Shown here one piece after another: positions 7,265 through 13,176 of a stretch of 13,176 nt of DNA; the first letter of the stretch is position 1, and the number at the start of each line of letters is the position of its first letter. This DNA is from Gammaproteobacteria bacterium (GTDB lineage: Bacteria; Pseudomonadota; Gammaproteobacteria; DAOWEP01). The notes beneath the pieces were generated by a model. That model saw only the letters and a list, made by a program, of their open reading frames with translations. It was not told the DNA's origin and ran no database searches. The stretch lies in NCBI GenBank assembly GCA_030638455.1, contig DAOWEP010000049.1, positions 1 to 13,176 of the forward strand, in the 5' to 3' direction. The translations under genes were made by a program, and so were the position numbers.

Positions 7265-7729
7265 TTATTCTGCCCCTGTAAAGCCGGCCTGCCTCCAGGC
7301 CTCGTATACAATCAATGCAGTCGCATTGGAAAGGTTCAGGCTGCGGTTACCCGGAAGCATTGGAATCCTGAGGCGTTGTGATTCCGGTAATGCATCCAGA
7401 ATGGACTGTGGCAATCCACGGGTTTCGGGGCCGAATAACAGGAAATCACCTTTTTCATAGGTGGCATCAGAATAATAGGTATTGCCACGGGTGGTGCATG
7501 CATAGATCCTTGATGGTTTTGCGGTATTTATAAATGCAGGGTAGTCAGGATATTCTTTTACGGACGTATACTCATGGTAATCAAGGCCGGCACGTCTCAA
7601 CTTTCGGTCATCCAGCTCAAATCCGTAGGGCTGGATCAAGTGCAACTGGCAGCCGGTATTCGAACAAAGCCGGATAATATTCCCGGTATTCGGTGGAATT
7701 TCCGGCTCAAAAAGGACCACATTAAACAT
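7265..7729 (-). CDS. trmL: tRNA (cytidine/uridine-2'-O-)-methyltransferase TrmL
   Basis: SPOUT-class methyltransferase that 2'-O-methylates the wobble base (position 34) of leucine tRNAs; cytoplasmic, 154 residues (E. coli TrmL is 157). Visible motifs: PEIPPNTGNIIRLCSNTG near the N-terminus, GFELDDRKLRRAGLDYHEY, FGPETRGLP (about 105-113) and the C-terminal knot segment IPMLPGNRSLNLSNATALIVYE that binds S-adenosylmethionine. It is convergent with gpsA and divergent from the dihydroorotate dehydrogenase gene. In E. coli trmL is also found close to gpsA, with cysE between them; cysE is not present here. The upstream GGTAA gives at best a weak ribosome binding site. Confidence 0.94.
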   Translation of the reverse strand: MFNVVLFEPEIPPNTGNIIRLCSNTGCQLHLIQPYGFELDDRKLRRAGLDYHEYTSVKEYPDYPAFINTAKPSRIYACTTRGNTYYSDATYEKGDFLLFGPETRGLPQSILDALPESQRLRIPMLPGNRSLNLSNATALIVYEAWRQAGFTGAE

Positions 7730-7741
7730 AGTGTGTTACCA

Positions 7742-7811
7742 ATAACATTTGGTTATTCTGTATATCTATCTATTAGACTTATGATATGTGTTGTCTGTGA
7801 TAACATTAGGT
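7742..7811. repeat. Pair of direct repeats ATAACATTnGGT in the trmL/pyrD intergenic region
   Basis: ATAACATTTGGT at 7742-7753 and ATAACATTAGGT at 7800-7811 match at 11 of 12 bases and begin 58 bases apart, between divergent genes. The first copy also forms a dyad, AATAAC-N5-GTTATT, at 7741-7757. They could be a pair of protein-binding sites for one or both promoters; no known operator is recognised. Confidence 0.3.
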
Positions 7812-7878
7812 ACAATTATATCTATCAAGCTCAAAATTTGTTCGATACCAATAAACCGACTTGAATACAAAAGACAAA

Positions 7879-8799
7879 ATGCTGTCCGTTGATTTTTGTG
7901 GAATGCAATTTAGCACACCATTGGTCTTGCTGTCTGGTTGTGTCGGGTTTGGTGAAGAATATACAAGAGTAAAGGGGTTTTCTAACCGAGATGCCGGTGC
8001 TGTTTGCCTGAAAGGTACAACCCTGGAACCAAGGTTGGGTAACCCTCCTCACCGAGTGTATGAAACTCCGCAGGGTATGCTGAATGCAATCGGCCTGCAA
8101 AATCCTGGTGTTGATTACGTGGTAAATTCAATTTTACCCTCACTGGATTTTGAAGAAACGCGATTTATTGCGAATGTGTCAGGGTCAACGGTAGAAGAAT
8201 ATGCCGAGGTGACACGCCGTTTCGATGATTCTCCAATAGATGCAATGGAGATTAATATTTCCTGTCCGAATGTAAAGGAAGGCGGTGTCACCTTCGGGAA
8301 TGACCCGGCCATGTCCGCACGGGTGGTAGAGGCATGTAGAAAGGTCACCAAAAAACCGTTAATCACCAAGCTTTCACCAAACCAGACAGATATCGCAGGT
8401 AATGCACGCGGATGTATTGAAGCGGGTACGGATGCATTTTCAGTTATCAATACATTGATGGGCATGGCAGTAGATATTGAGAGCAGAAGCCCGATTATAG
8501 GGAACAATCAGGGTGGCCTTTCAGGCCCTGCCATTAAACCAGTTGCCTTGTTAAAGGTACATCAGGTCTATCAGGTATGCAGGGATCATGATATTCCAGT
8601 CATTGGTCAGGGTGGCATTACCACAGCAGAAGATGCACTGGAATTTATTATTGCAGGCGCGACAGCGGTGGGTATTGGTACCGCATTATTTTATGACCCC
8701 ATGGTGTGCAAACATATAAACCGCGGCATTAAGGAATATTTACAACGGCATTCACTGGAAGAAGTTAGCCAGCTTGTTGGAACACTAAGGCTAAACTGA
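7879..8799 (+). CDS. pyrD: Dihydroorotate dehydrogenase, class 1B-type catalytic subunit
   Basis: FMN enzyme that oxidises dihydroorotate to orotate in pyrimidine synthesis; 306 residues from the ATG. It belongs to class 1 rather than the quinone-linked class 2 usual in gammaproteobacteria: it is short, has no N-terminal membrane helix, and has a cysteine base (Cys129 in NISCPNVKEGG) where class 2 uses serine. Lys45 in CLKGTT and NAIGLQNPG (69-77) are the usual substrate and flavin contacts; the phosphate-binding part is GQGGITTAEDALEFIIAGATAVGIGTALF. Class 1B normally works with PyrK, an FAD/2Fe-2S subunit passing electrons to NAD+; no pyrK is within this window. An in-frame TTG at 7861 has no ribosome binding site, whereas AAAAGA lies before the ATG at 7879, so the ATG is chosen. 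It could instead be another dehydrogenase of the same fold, but the motifs favour PyrD. Confidence 0.85.
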   Translation: MLSVDFCGMQFSTPLVLLSGCVGFGEEYTRVKGFSNRDAGAVCLKGTTLEPRLGNPPHRVYETPQGMLNAIGLQNPGVDYVVNSILPSLDFEETRFIANVSGSTVEEYAEVTRRFDDSPIDAMEINISCPNVKEGGVTFGNDPAMSARVVEACRKVTKKPLITKLSPNQTDIAGNARGCIEAGTDAFSVINTLMGMAVDIESRSPIIGNNQGGLSGPAIKPVALLKVHQVYQVCRDHDIPVIGQGGITTAEDALEFIIAGATAVGIGTALFYDPMVCKHINRGIKEYLQRHSLEEVSQLVGTLRLN

Positions 8800-8830
8800 C
8801 GAATACGGCCTAATAACGGGTGAAATGTTG

Positions 8831-10240
8831 CTAAGCTACCCCATTCATATCCAGTTCTTTTAATTTACGCGTAAGTGTATTACGCCCCCAGCCTAACAGT
8901 TTGGCTGCATCCTGTTTTCGGCCGCCTGTATGTTTGAGTGCAACCTTAATCAGTATTCGCTCAAACGCGGGTGTAGCGGCTGACAAAATATCAGATTCTC
9001 CTGAACCCAGACGCAGATTTACCCACTGTTCCAACGCATCTTCCCAATTGGCACCACCCTGTCTTACTGAGCCGGCTTCAGCCAGCAGTTCCGGCGGTAA
9101 ATCTTCCATATGGATTTCTCGACCGGAAGCCATGACCGTTAGCCAACGGCAGGTGTTTTCAAGTTGTCGTACATTCCCCGGCCATTCAAGCTGCTGTAGA
9201 TAATTAATCACTTCAGAACGGATAGACTTGTTCTCAACACCCAGTTCCCTGGCAACAGAGGCCAGAAAGTGTTGAATCAGTTTGGGTATATCTTCACTAC
9301 GCTCACGTAATGCGGGGAGTTGTATGCGTATTACATTTAAACGGTGAAATAAGTCATCACGGAACTGGCCTTCCTGTACTCTTTGTGACAAATTCTGATG
9401 AGTCGCTGCTATGATTCTTACGTCCACCTTGATCGGCGCGTGTCCACCAACGCGATAAAACTCACCATCAGCAAGTACACGTAACAATCGGGTTTGCAGT
9501 TCGGCAGGCATATCACCTATTTCATCCAGAAATAATGTGCCTCCGTCTGCCTGTTCAAAACGTCCCTTGCGTTGCGCCTGTGCACCTGTAAAGGCACCAC
9601 GCTCATGGCCAAATAATTCTGATTCCAGTAGATCACGCGGGATAGCCGCGGTATTGATTGCAATAAAGGGTTCGTTCGCGCGCGGACTATGCCGATGCAA
9701 GGCCTGTGCAACCAACTCTTTTCCGGTGCCTGATTCGCCAGTAATCATGACCGTGATGTTTGAACGGGAAAGGCGGCCAATAGCCCTGAATACCTCCTGC
9801 ATTGCAGGTGCTTCACCAATGATTTCCTGCTTAGCATCCAGGGCGGTTCCCTGCTTTTGCAGTGATTTGTTACGTTGTTTGAAGGCACGCTGAACAAGCA
9901 CCACAGCCTCGTCTACATCAAACGGTTTTGGCAGGTATTCAAAGGCCCCGCCCTGATAGGCAGAAAGTGCACTGTCCAGGTCTGAATGAGCGGTTATGAT
10001 GATGACGGGAATTTCAGGGTATTCATAATTTATTTTTTCAAGCAGCTCAATACCGTCCATGCCGGGCATGCGGATATCACTGATAATTACATCTGGTTGC
10101 TCACCTGATAACCGATCAAGAATGGTTGAGCTATCCTCAAAGCAGGATACATCCATACCGGCCCCGCTGAGCGCCTTCTCCAGTACCCAGCGGATCGAGC
10201 GATCATCATCAATCACCCATACTTTCTCATTATTCGTCAT
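8831..10240 (-). CDS. ntrC: Nitrogen regulation response regulator NtrC (NR-I)
   Basis: Sigma-54 activator controlled by NtrB; also called glnG; 469 residues as in E. coli. The receiver domain (about 5-120) has the acidic triplet DDD at 11-13, phosphoacceptor Asp55 in IISDIRMPG, Thr83 and Lys105. The AAA+ domain (about 140-375) has Walker A GESGTGKE (168-175), the sigma-54 contact loop GAFTGA (215-220) and Walker B GGTLFLDE (233-240). The C-terminal Fis-type helix-turn-helix (HTGGRKQDAAKLLGWGRNTLTRKL) binds NtrC enhancer sites. The GAFTGA loop marks it as an active sigma-54 partner. Its ATG overlaps the ntrB stop by one base (TGATG), indicating translational coupling. It is convergent with pyrD, 31 bases away, with no obvious terminator between them. 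Confidence 0.97.
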   Translation of the reverse strand: MTNNEKVWVIDDDRSIRWVLEKALSGAGMDVSCFEDSSTILDRLSGEQPDVIISDIRMPGMDGIELLEKINYEYPEIPVIIITAHSDLDSALSAYQGGAFEYLPKPFDVDEAVVLVQRAFKQRNKSLQKQGTALDAKQEIIGEAPAMQEVFRAIGRLSRSNITVMITGESGTGKELVAQALHRHSPRANEPFIAINTAAIPRDLLESELFGHERGAFTGAQAQRKGRFEQADGGTLFLDEIGDMPAELQTRLLRVLADGEFYRVGGHAPIKVDVRIIAATHQNLSQRVQEGQFRDDLFHRLNVIRIQLPALRERSEDIPKLIQHFLASVARELGVENKSIRSEVINYLQQLEWPGNVRQLENTCRWLTVMASGREIHMEDLPPELLAEAGSVRQGGANWEDALEQWVNLRLGSGESDILSAATPAFERILIKVALKHTGGRKQDAAKLLGWGRNTLTRKLKELDMNGVA

Positions 10241-11295
10241 CAGGAATTCTCCAGGGGCAAAAGTATCTGGAAGACTGTGTTGCCGGGTTTACTTGTACAT
10301 TCAATCAATCCGCCATGGCGGTTTATTAAAGATTGTGCAATCGATAATCCGAGACCACTACCGTCAGCACGGCCAGTAATCATCGGGAAGAAAATTGTGT
10401 CCAGAATTTCATCCGGTATTCCTGGGCCATTGTCGATTACCTCAATCAGTGCCACGAGTTTGTGACGCTGGTGGCCAATGGTGAATTGTCTTTGTGTGCG
10501 TGTTCGTAAAATAATCTCGCCTTCTTCACCCAGAGCCTGCAATGCGTTGCGAACCAGATTTAAAACAGCCTGAATCAATTGTTCCGGGTCCGCGTTCAGG
10601 TCAGGAATACTGGGGTCATAATCAAACTTTACAGAAATACCGGGCGGCACCTCTGCCCTGGCAAGGCTTCTGACTCGCTCCATAACCATATGAATATTGA
10701 CTGGCTGTTTTGCAGGTAATTTAATCGGCCCAAGCATGCGGTCAACAAGGTTTTGCAAACGGTCAGCCTCATGGATAATGACCTGGGTAAATTCTTTCAG
10801 TTCTTCACTTGGTAATTCACGTTCAAGTAACTGAGCAGCACCCCGCAAGCCACCAAGTGGATTCTTGATTTCATGGGCCATACCACGGATCAAGGCGCTG
10901 ACCGCGTGGTGTTGTGAAATAAGGGTTTCTTCCTTGCTGATCTGTAGTTGACGATCAAGGCTTATAATTTCTATCAGTAGCCCTTTGCCATACTGCGGTT
11001 CCAGCATAGGTGTAACCGTACAATCCACAGTTATGGTTTTGTTGCCTGCTGTAGTTAATGCCAGCTCTCTCTCTGAAAAGGGGTGAGTCGTATCGAGTGA
11101 TGACTGGAGCAGATCAATAAACCCGTTTGATGTGGTCGCTATATCGCTCCATTGGCGGCCATACGCCTTTTTAGCGCTGATTTCAAAAAGTGTTTCAGCC
11201 GCAGGATTTACATATTCAATCCGCAATTCGCTATCCAGCACAAGCACAGACGTTGCAAGATTTTCAAGAATTGGATGTTGAGACTGCTCAATCAT
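10240..11295 (-). CDS. ntrB: Nitrogen regulation sensor histidine kinase/phosphatase NtrB (NR-II)
   Basis: Cytosolic kinase/phosphatase of NtrC, itself governed by PII; also called glnL. From the ATG at 11295 it has 351 residues. A PAS domain covers about 5-70 (VLVLDSELRIEYVNPAAE). The H-box MAHEIKNPLGGLRGAAQ has phosphoacceptor His141 (His139 in E. coli). The ATP domain shows the N-box NLVRNALQALGEEGE, G1 IDNGPGIPDEI and G2 GSGLGLSIAQSL. No transmembrane segment is seen, as expected for NtrB. Start choice: an upstream in-frame ATG at 11313 adds six residues but has AAGAGG only one base away, too close to work; the ATG at 11295 has GGA about 7 bases upstream and gives the usual N-terminus. 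A near-consensus NtrC box over a promoter lies about 220 bases upstream. Confidence 0.96.
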   Translation of the reverse strand: MIEQSQHPILENLATSVLVLDSELRIEYVNPAAETLFEISAKKAYGRQWSDIATTSNGFIDLLQSSLDTTHPFSERELALTTAGNKTITVDCTVTPMLEPQYGKGLLIEIISLDRQLQISKEETLISQHHAVSALIRGMAHEIKNPLGGLRGAAQLLERELPSEELKEFTQVIIHEADRLQNLVDRMLGPIKLPAKQPVNIHMVMERVRSLARAEVPPGISVKFDYDPSIPDLNADPEQLIQAVLNLVRNALQALGEEGEIILRTRTQRQFTIGHQRHKLVALIEVIDNGPGIPDEILDTIFFPMITGRADGSGLGLSIAQSLINRHGGLIECTSKPGNTVFQILLPLENS

Positions 11296-11392
11296 GATTT
11301 TTTCCGCATGCATGCCTCTTTAACTTGCAAAAACCAATCCAACTTTGGCCAGAGCCATGAAAAAATGCCCTGATATTGAGCGAAAAATTTAA

Positions 11393-11429
11393 AAATCTAT
11401 ATTAAACAAATAGATAGAAAAATAGATTT
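11393..11429 (-). other. Inverted repeat in the ntrB leader
   Basis: AAATCTAT at 11393-11400 and ATAGATTT at 11422-11429 are exact complements with a 21-base loop, so the ntrBC leader RNA could fold here. The stem is A/T-rich and weak, and its role is unknown. Confidence 0.25.
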
Positions 11430-11487
11430 ATCTTTAAAGATCCCCATACAGGCAATCGGTGGAAAGAGGGAATCAGGAAATAATGAT

Positions 11488-11507
11488 AAAAAAGAGCATG
11501 CCCTCTA
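11488..11507 (-). terminator. Weak terminator-like hairpin before ntrB
   Basis: Read on the minus strand, AGAGG-G-CATG-C-TCTTT can form a short stem (two G-U pairs) followed by a T-run (six T in total at 11488-11493). It is 35-60 bases after the DUF4124 stop and just downstream of the candidate ntrBC promoter, so it could end DUF4124 transcripts or attenuate ntrBC. The stem is weak; low confidence. Confidence 0.3.
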
Positions 11508-11511
11508 TTTA

Positions 11512-11528
11512 TGCACCATTATAGTGCA
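11512..11528 (-). promoter_or_regulatory. NtrC-binding site (near-consensus NtrC box)
   Basis: On the minus strand the 17 bases read TGCACTATAATGGTGCA. The enterobacterial NtrC consensus is TGCACC-N5-GGTGCA, so there is one mismatch. It lies upstream of ntrB and covers the -10 of the promoter at 11518-11546. NtrC sites overlapping a sigma-70 promoter act as repressor sites, as at the E. coli glnL promoter. Binding is inferred from sequence only. Confidence 0.7.
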
Positions 11529-11546
11529 TTTAGGGTATATTGTCAG
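11518..11546 (-). promoter_or_regulatory. Sigma-70 promoter for ntrB-ntrC
   Basis: On the minus strand CTGACA (11541-11546, 5/6 match) is followed after exactly 17 bases by a perfect TATAAT (11518-11523). The -35 overlaps the DUF4124 stop codon and the -10 is inside the NtrC box. Expected start is near base 11511, giving a leader of about 215 bases before ntrB. Confidence 0.65.
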
Positions 11547-12253
11547 GGCTTGTATCCAGGCGATGCTTTTGGCTTGTAGCCCGGAGATGGCTTGGATTTA
11601 TAGTTAGGAGCTGGAGCTGGTTTGTAGCCCGGGGATGGTTTTGACTCGTAGCCAGGTGAAGATTTAGATTTGTAGTCTGGCGATATTTTTGGGTCGTAAT
11701 CGGGATCGTATCCAGTTTGAGTGTCTTCCTTAGAAGCATCATCTACTAAGGCCAGATAAAATACCGTAGATATAAGCTCGCTATAGGGCTTGCCGTTACT
11801 GTCAACAATCTGAGCTGATAGTGTATGTGAGCCTCTGTCCACATTAGTTAGTTTATATCTGGTTACAGTGGTACTGGTTACTTTAGATCCATCTACATAC
11901 AGTACTATTCGGTGCCCAAGCTTTACCTGTAGTTCAGGAGTTACCAGCAAGTTTACCGTTACGTCACCATCGGCATTACGAATGGTGTCCTTACTAGCTG
12001 GACTAAGTATTTTAAATTCAGAGTACGAAGTAAACTTCGTTATCGGTTTTTTAATTTTCTCGGCCTTAATTTCCTTGTAAGGAGGAGACTCGTAGGTAGT
12101 AAGCCCCGGTAAATCTACCTTCTCAGAATTTTTATGTGGTTTGTCAGTAAAAATAATATTTCCTGACTCATCAACCGAACGATAAACTTCCGCATGCGCT
12201 GTATTGACAAGACACATGGCTATCGAAAAAGTAATGAAGAGTAATTTGATCAT
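11543..12253 (-). CDS. Secreted DUF4124-domain protein with C-terminal octapeptide repeats
   Basis: Unknown function, 236 residues. Residues 1-21 are a signal peptide (cleavage after AHA), so the protein is exported. A DUF4124 domain follows (about 22-50: VYRSVDESGNIIFTDKP), a small envelope-associated domain common in proteobacteria. Residues about 78-168 resemble an Ig-like or similar beta domain (VTVNLLVTPELQVKLGHRIVLYVDGSKV; GSHTLSAQIVD). The tail, residues 182-236, is about seven octapeptide repeats of the form Y-[KED]-[SP]-K-x-S-P-[GDN]. A DUF4124 gene between glnA and ntrB recurs in some gammaproteobacteria; no link to nitrogen control is established. No Shine-Dalgarno precedes the ATG, and a candidate promoter would start RNA at about the ATG itself. 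Upstream lies the glnA terminator. Confidence 0.85.
   Translation of the reverse strand: MIKLLFITFSIAMCLVNTAHAEVYRSVDESGNIIFTDKPHKNSEKVDLPGLTTYESPPYKEIKAEKIKKPITKFTSYSEFKILSPASKDTIRNADGDVTVNLLVTPELQVKLGHRIVLYVDGSKVTSTTVTRYKLTNVDRGSHTLSAQIVDSNGKPYSELISTVFYLALVDDASKEDTQTGYDPDYDPKISPDYKSKSSPGYESKPSPGYKPAPAPNYKSKPSPGYKPKASPGYKP
11546..11710 (-). repeat. Tandem 24-base repeats encoding octapeptides in the DUF4124 protein tail
   Basis: Successive units read YDPKISPD, YKSKSSPG, YESKPSPG, YKPAPAPN, YKSKPSPG and YKPKASPG, ending in a partial YKP and preceded by a partial YDPD. The units are Pro/Lys/Tyr-rich and basic, like wall- or surface-spanning linkers. The DNA copies have diverged, so this is not a very recent expansion. 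Confidence 0.85.
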
Positions 12254-12259
12254 GGATTA

Positions 12260-12288
12260 ACTATAGCCCTGACGATAGCCATCTTCAA
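12260..12288 (-). promoter_or_regulatory. Candidate sigma-70 promoter for the DUF4124 gene
   Basis: On the minus strand TTGAAG (12283-12288) is followed after 17 bases by TATAGT (12260-12265), a 5/6 match at -10 and 4/6 at -35. It lies between the glnA terminator and the DUF4124 gene, so the latter probably has its own promoter. The predicted start falls at or next to the ATG. Confidence 0.45.
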
Positions 12289-12323
12289 CAGATTCGGGAT
12301 AGATTTGTAGTATACATGGCTTG

Positions 12324-12355
12324 AAAAAAAGAAAGCCCCGAAGATCGGGGCTTTC
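12324..12355 (-). terminator. Rho-independent terminator of glnA
   Basis: A perfect 10-base G/C-rich stem (GAAAGCCCCG at 12331-12340 with CGGGGCTTTC at 12346-12355, loop AAGAT) is followed on the minus strand by seven T (complement of A at 12324-12330). It lies 32 bases after the glnA stop. The T-run exists only on the glnA side, so it acts leftward. Confidence 0.93.
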
Positions 12356-12387
12356 TTACTGTAGCAATGAGATGAAAAAACCAGAGC

Positions 12388-13176
12388 TTACAGACTGTAG
12401 TACATATCAAACTCAATAGGATGGGTAGTCATACGCATGCGTGTAACTTCTTCCATCTTAAGGTTAAGGTAACCGTCCAGCATGTCATCGGTGAACACGC
12501 CACCCGCAGTCAGGAACTTGCGGTCGGCATCGAGTGCTTCCAAAGCCTGATCCAGGGAGTGACAAACGGTTGGAATATCGGCCGCTTCTTCCGCCGGCAG
12601 GTCATAAAGATCCTTATCCATCGCATCGCCTGGCTTGAGCTTGTTCTTGATGCCGTCAAGGCCGGCCATCATCATGGCAGAGAAAGCAAGGTATGGGTTT
12701 GCAGTTGAATCCGGGAAGCGAATTTCAATTCTGCGACCTTTAGGGTTGGGCACATGTGGAATACGAATAGAAGCAGAGCGGTTACGTGCTGAATACGCCA
12801 GCATAACAGGTGCTTCGAAGCCCGGTACCAGACGCTTGTAGCTGTTGGTGCTGGCGTTAGCGAATGCATTCAATGCACGTGCATGCTTAATGATGCCGCC
12901 AATATAATAAAGCGCGTTATCTGAAAGCCCACCATATTTGTTGCCACTAAACAGGTTTTTTCCATCTTTTGCCAGTGACATGTGGACATGCATGCCACTG
13001 CCGTTGTCACCAACGATTGGCTTGGGCATAAAGGTTGCTGTTTTGCCATAGGCGTGAGCAACATTTTGTACCACATATTTCAGAATCTGAACTTCATCAG
13101 CCTTGCGAACCAGAGTGTTGAATCCTACACCGATTTCACACTGTCCTGCGGTTGCCACCTCATGGTGATGAACTTC
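12388..13176 (-). CDS. glnA: Glutamine synthetase type I, C-terminal part (gene continues past right edge)
   Basis: ATP-dependent glutamine synthesis from glutamate and ammonia; cytoplasmic dodecamer. The visible 262 residues, from EVHHHEVATAGQ to the stop, align with the C-terminal 56% or so of the E. coli enzyme (469 residues). Metal and substrate motifs are intact: EVHHHEVATAGQ, PKPIVGDNGSGMHVHMSL, NSYKRLVPGFEAPVML and RIEIRFPDSTANPYL. The adenylylation loop DLYDLPAEE keeps the tyrosine modified by GlnE, which makes this the regulated GSI-beta form. The start codon and upstream promoter with NtrC sites are outside the window. The gene lies upstream of the DUF4124 gene and ntrBC, all transcribed leftward, but a strong terminator separates it from them. 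Confidence 0.98.
   Translation of the reverse strand, partial: EVHHHEVATAGQCEIGVGFNTLVRKADEVQILKYVVQNVAHAYGKTATFMPKPIVGDNGSGMHVHMSLAKDGKNLFSGNKYGGLSDNALYYIGGIIKHARALNAFANASTNSYKRLVPGFEAPVMLAYSARNRSASIRIPHVPNPKGRRIEIRFPDSTANPYLAFSAMMMAGLDGIKNKLKPGDAMDKDLYDLPAEEAADIPTVCHSLDQALEALDADRKFLTAGGVFTDDMLDGYLNLKMEEVTRMRMTTHPIEFDMYYSL

Noticed and set aside
7258..7279. Hairpin ACAGGG...CCCTGT between gpsA and trmL as a bidirectional terminator
   Set aside because: Only 6 base pairs with a 10-base loop, no T-run on either side, and it overlaps the last trmL codons.
7861..7878. Upstream TTG as the pyrD start
   Set aside because: No ribosome binding site before it, and the six added residues are not part of the conserved fold.
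11296..11313. Upstream ATG at 11313 as the ntrB start
   Set aside because: The AAGAGG sequence is only one base from it, and the shorter form matches the usual NtrB N-terminus better.
11314..11542. Sigma-54 promoter upstream of ntrB
   Set aside because: I looked for GG-N10-GC on the minus strand around a TGGCAC/TTGCA type element and found none; a sigma-70 pair fits much better.
11546..11710. Possible CRISPR-like array
   Set aside because: The repeats are contiguous, diverged 24-base coding units with no spacers.
11530..11742. Minus-strand open frame with a repetitive product
   Set aside because: It reads the repeat tail of the DUF4124 gene in another frame; its repeats simply follow from the 24-base DNA repeat.
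1..13176. Mobile elements, phage genes, toxin-antitoxin or defence genes
   Set aside because: No transposase, integrase, terminal repeats, or defence-related motifs were seen; all sizeable genes are assigned to core functions.

Overview
The window is ordinary bacterial chromosome with dense, single-copy housekeeping genes. It most resembles a gammaproteobacterium: gene content and order (gpmI-envC-ctpA, a membrane rhodanese next to secB-gpsA with trmL nearby, and glnA followed by ntrB-ntrC) are those of that class. No rRNA, tRNA, insertion sequence, prophage or CRISPR array was seen. Species cannot be named from this sequence. A dithiol ArsR-type regulator beside a rhodanese suggests, but does not prove, an organism that handles reduced sulfur.

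Layout from left to right: (1) at the left edge, on the minus strand, the first 11 codons of a gene that is probably the divergent polysaccharide deacetylase that commonly follows ctpA; then ctpA (S41 protease), envC (amidase activator) and gpmI (phosphoglycerate mutase), transcribed leftward in the order gpmI-envC-ctpA. (2) A 315-base divergent intergenic region with two dyads, then rightward: an ArsR-family regulator with a Cys pair spaced as in SqrR/BigR persulfide sensors, a membrane-anchored rhodanese (YibN type, with its catalytic Cys), secB and gpsA. The grxC gene that sits between yibN and secB in E. coli is absent. (3) trmL leftward, convergent with gpsA. (4) Rightward, a class 1B-type dihydroorotate dehydrogenase with no pyrK beside it. 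(5) Leftward, ntrC and ntrB (overlapping), a secreted DUF4124 protein with an octapeptide-repeat tail, and the 3' half of glnA, which runs off the right edge and is followed by a strong terminator.

How they work together: NtrB/NtrC control nitrogen assimilation and glutamine synthetase is a main target. A near-consensus NtrC box lies directly on a good sigma-70 promoter upstream of ntrB, which predicts autorepression. EnvC and CtpA both act on the envelope (septal peptidoglycan splitting and periplasmic proteolysis). The regulator-rhodanese pair is the best candidate for something less ordinary: a persulfide-responsive transcription factor beside a membrane sulfurtransferase. I did not find a clearly new multi-gene system; the findings are regulatory details and unusual gene combinations.
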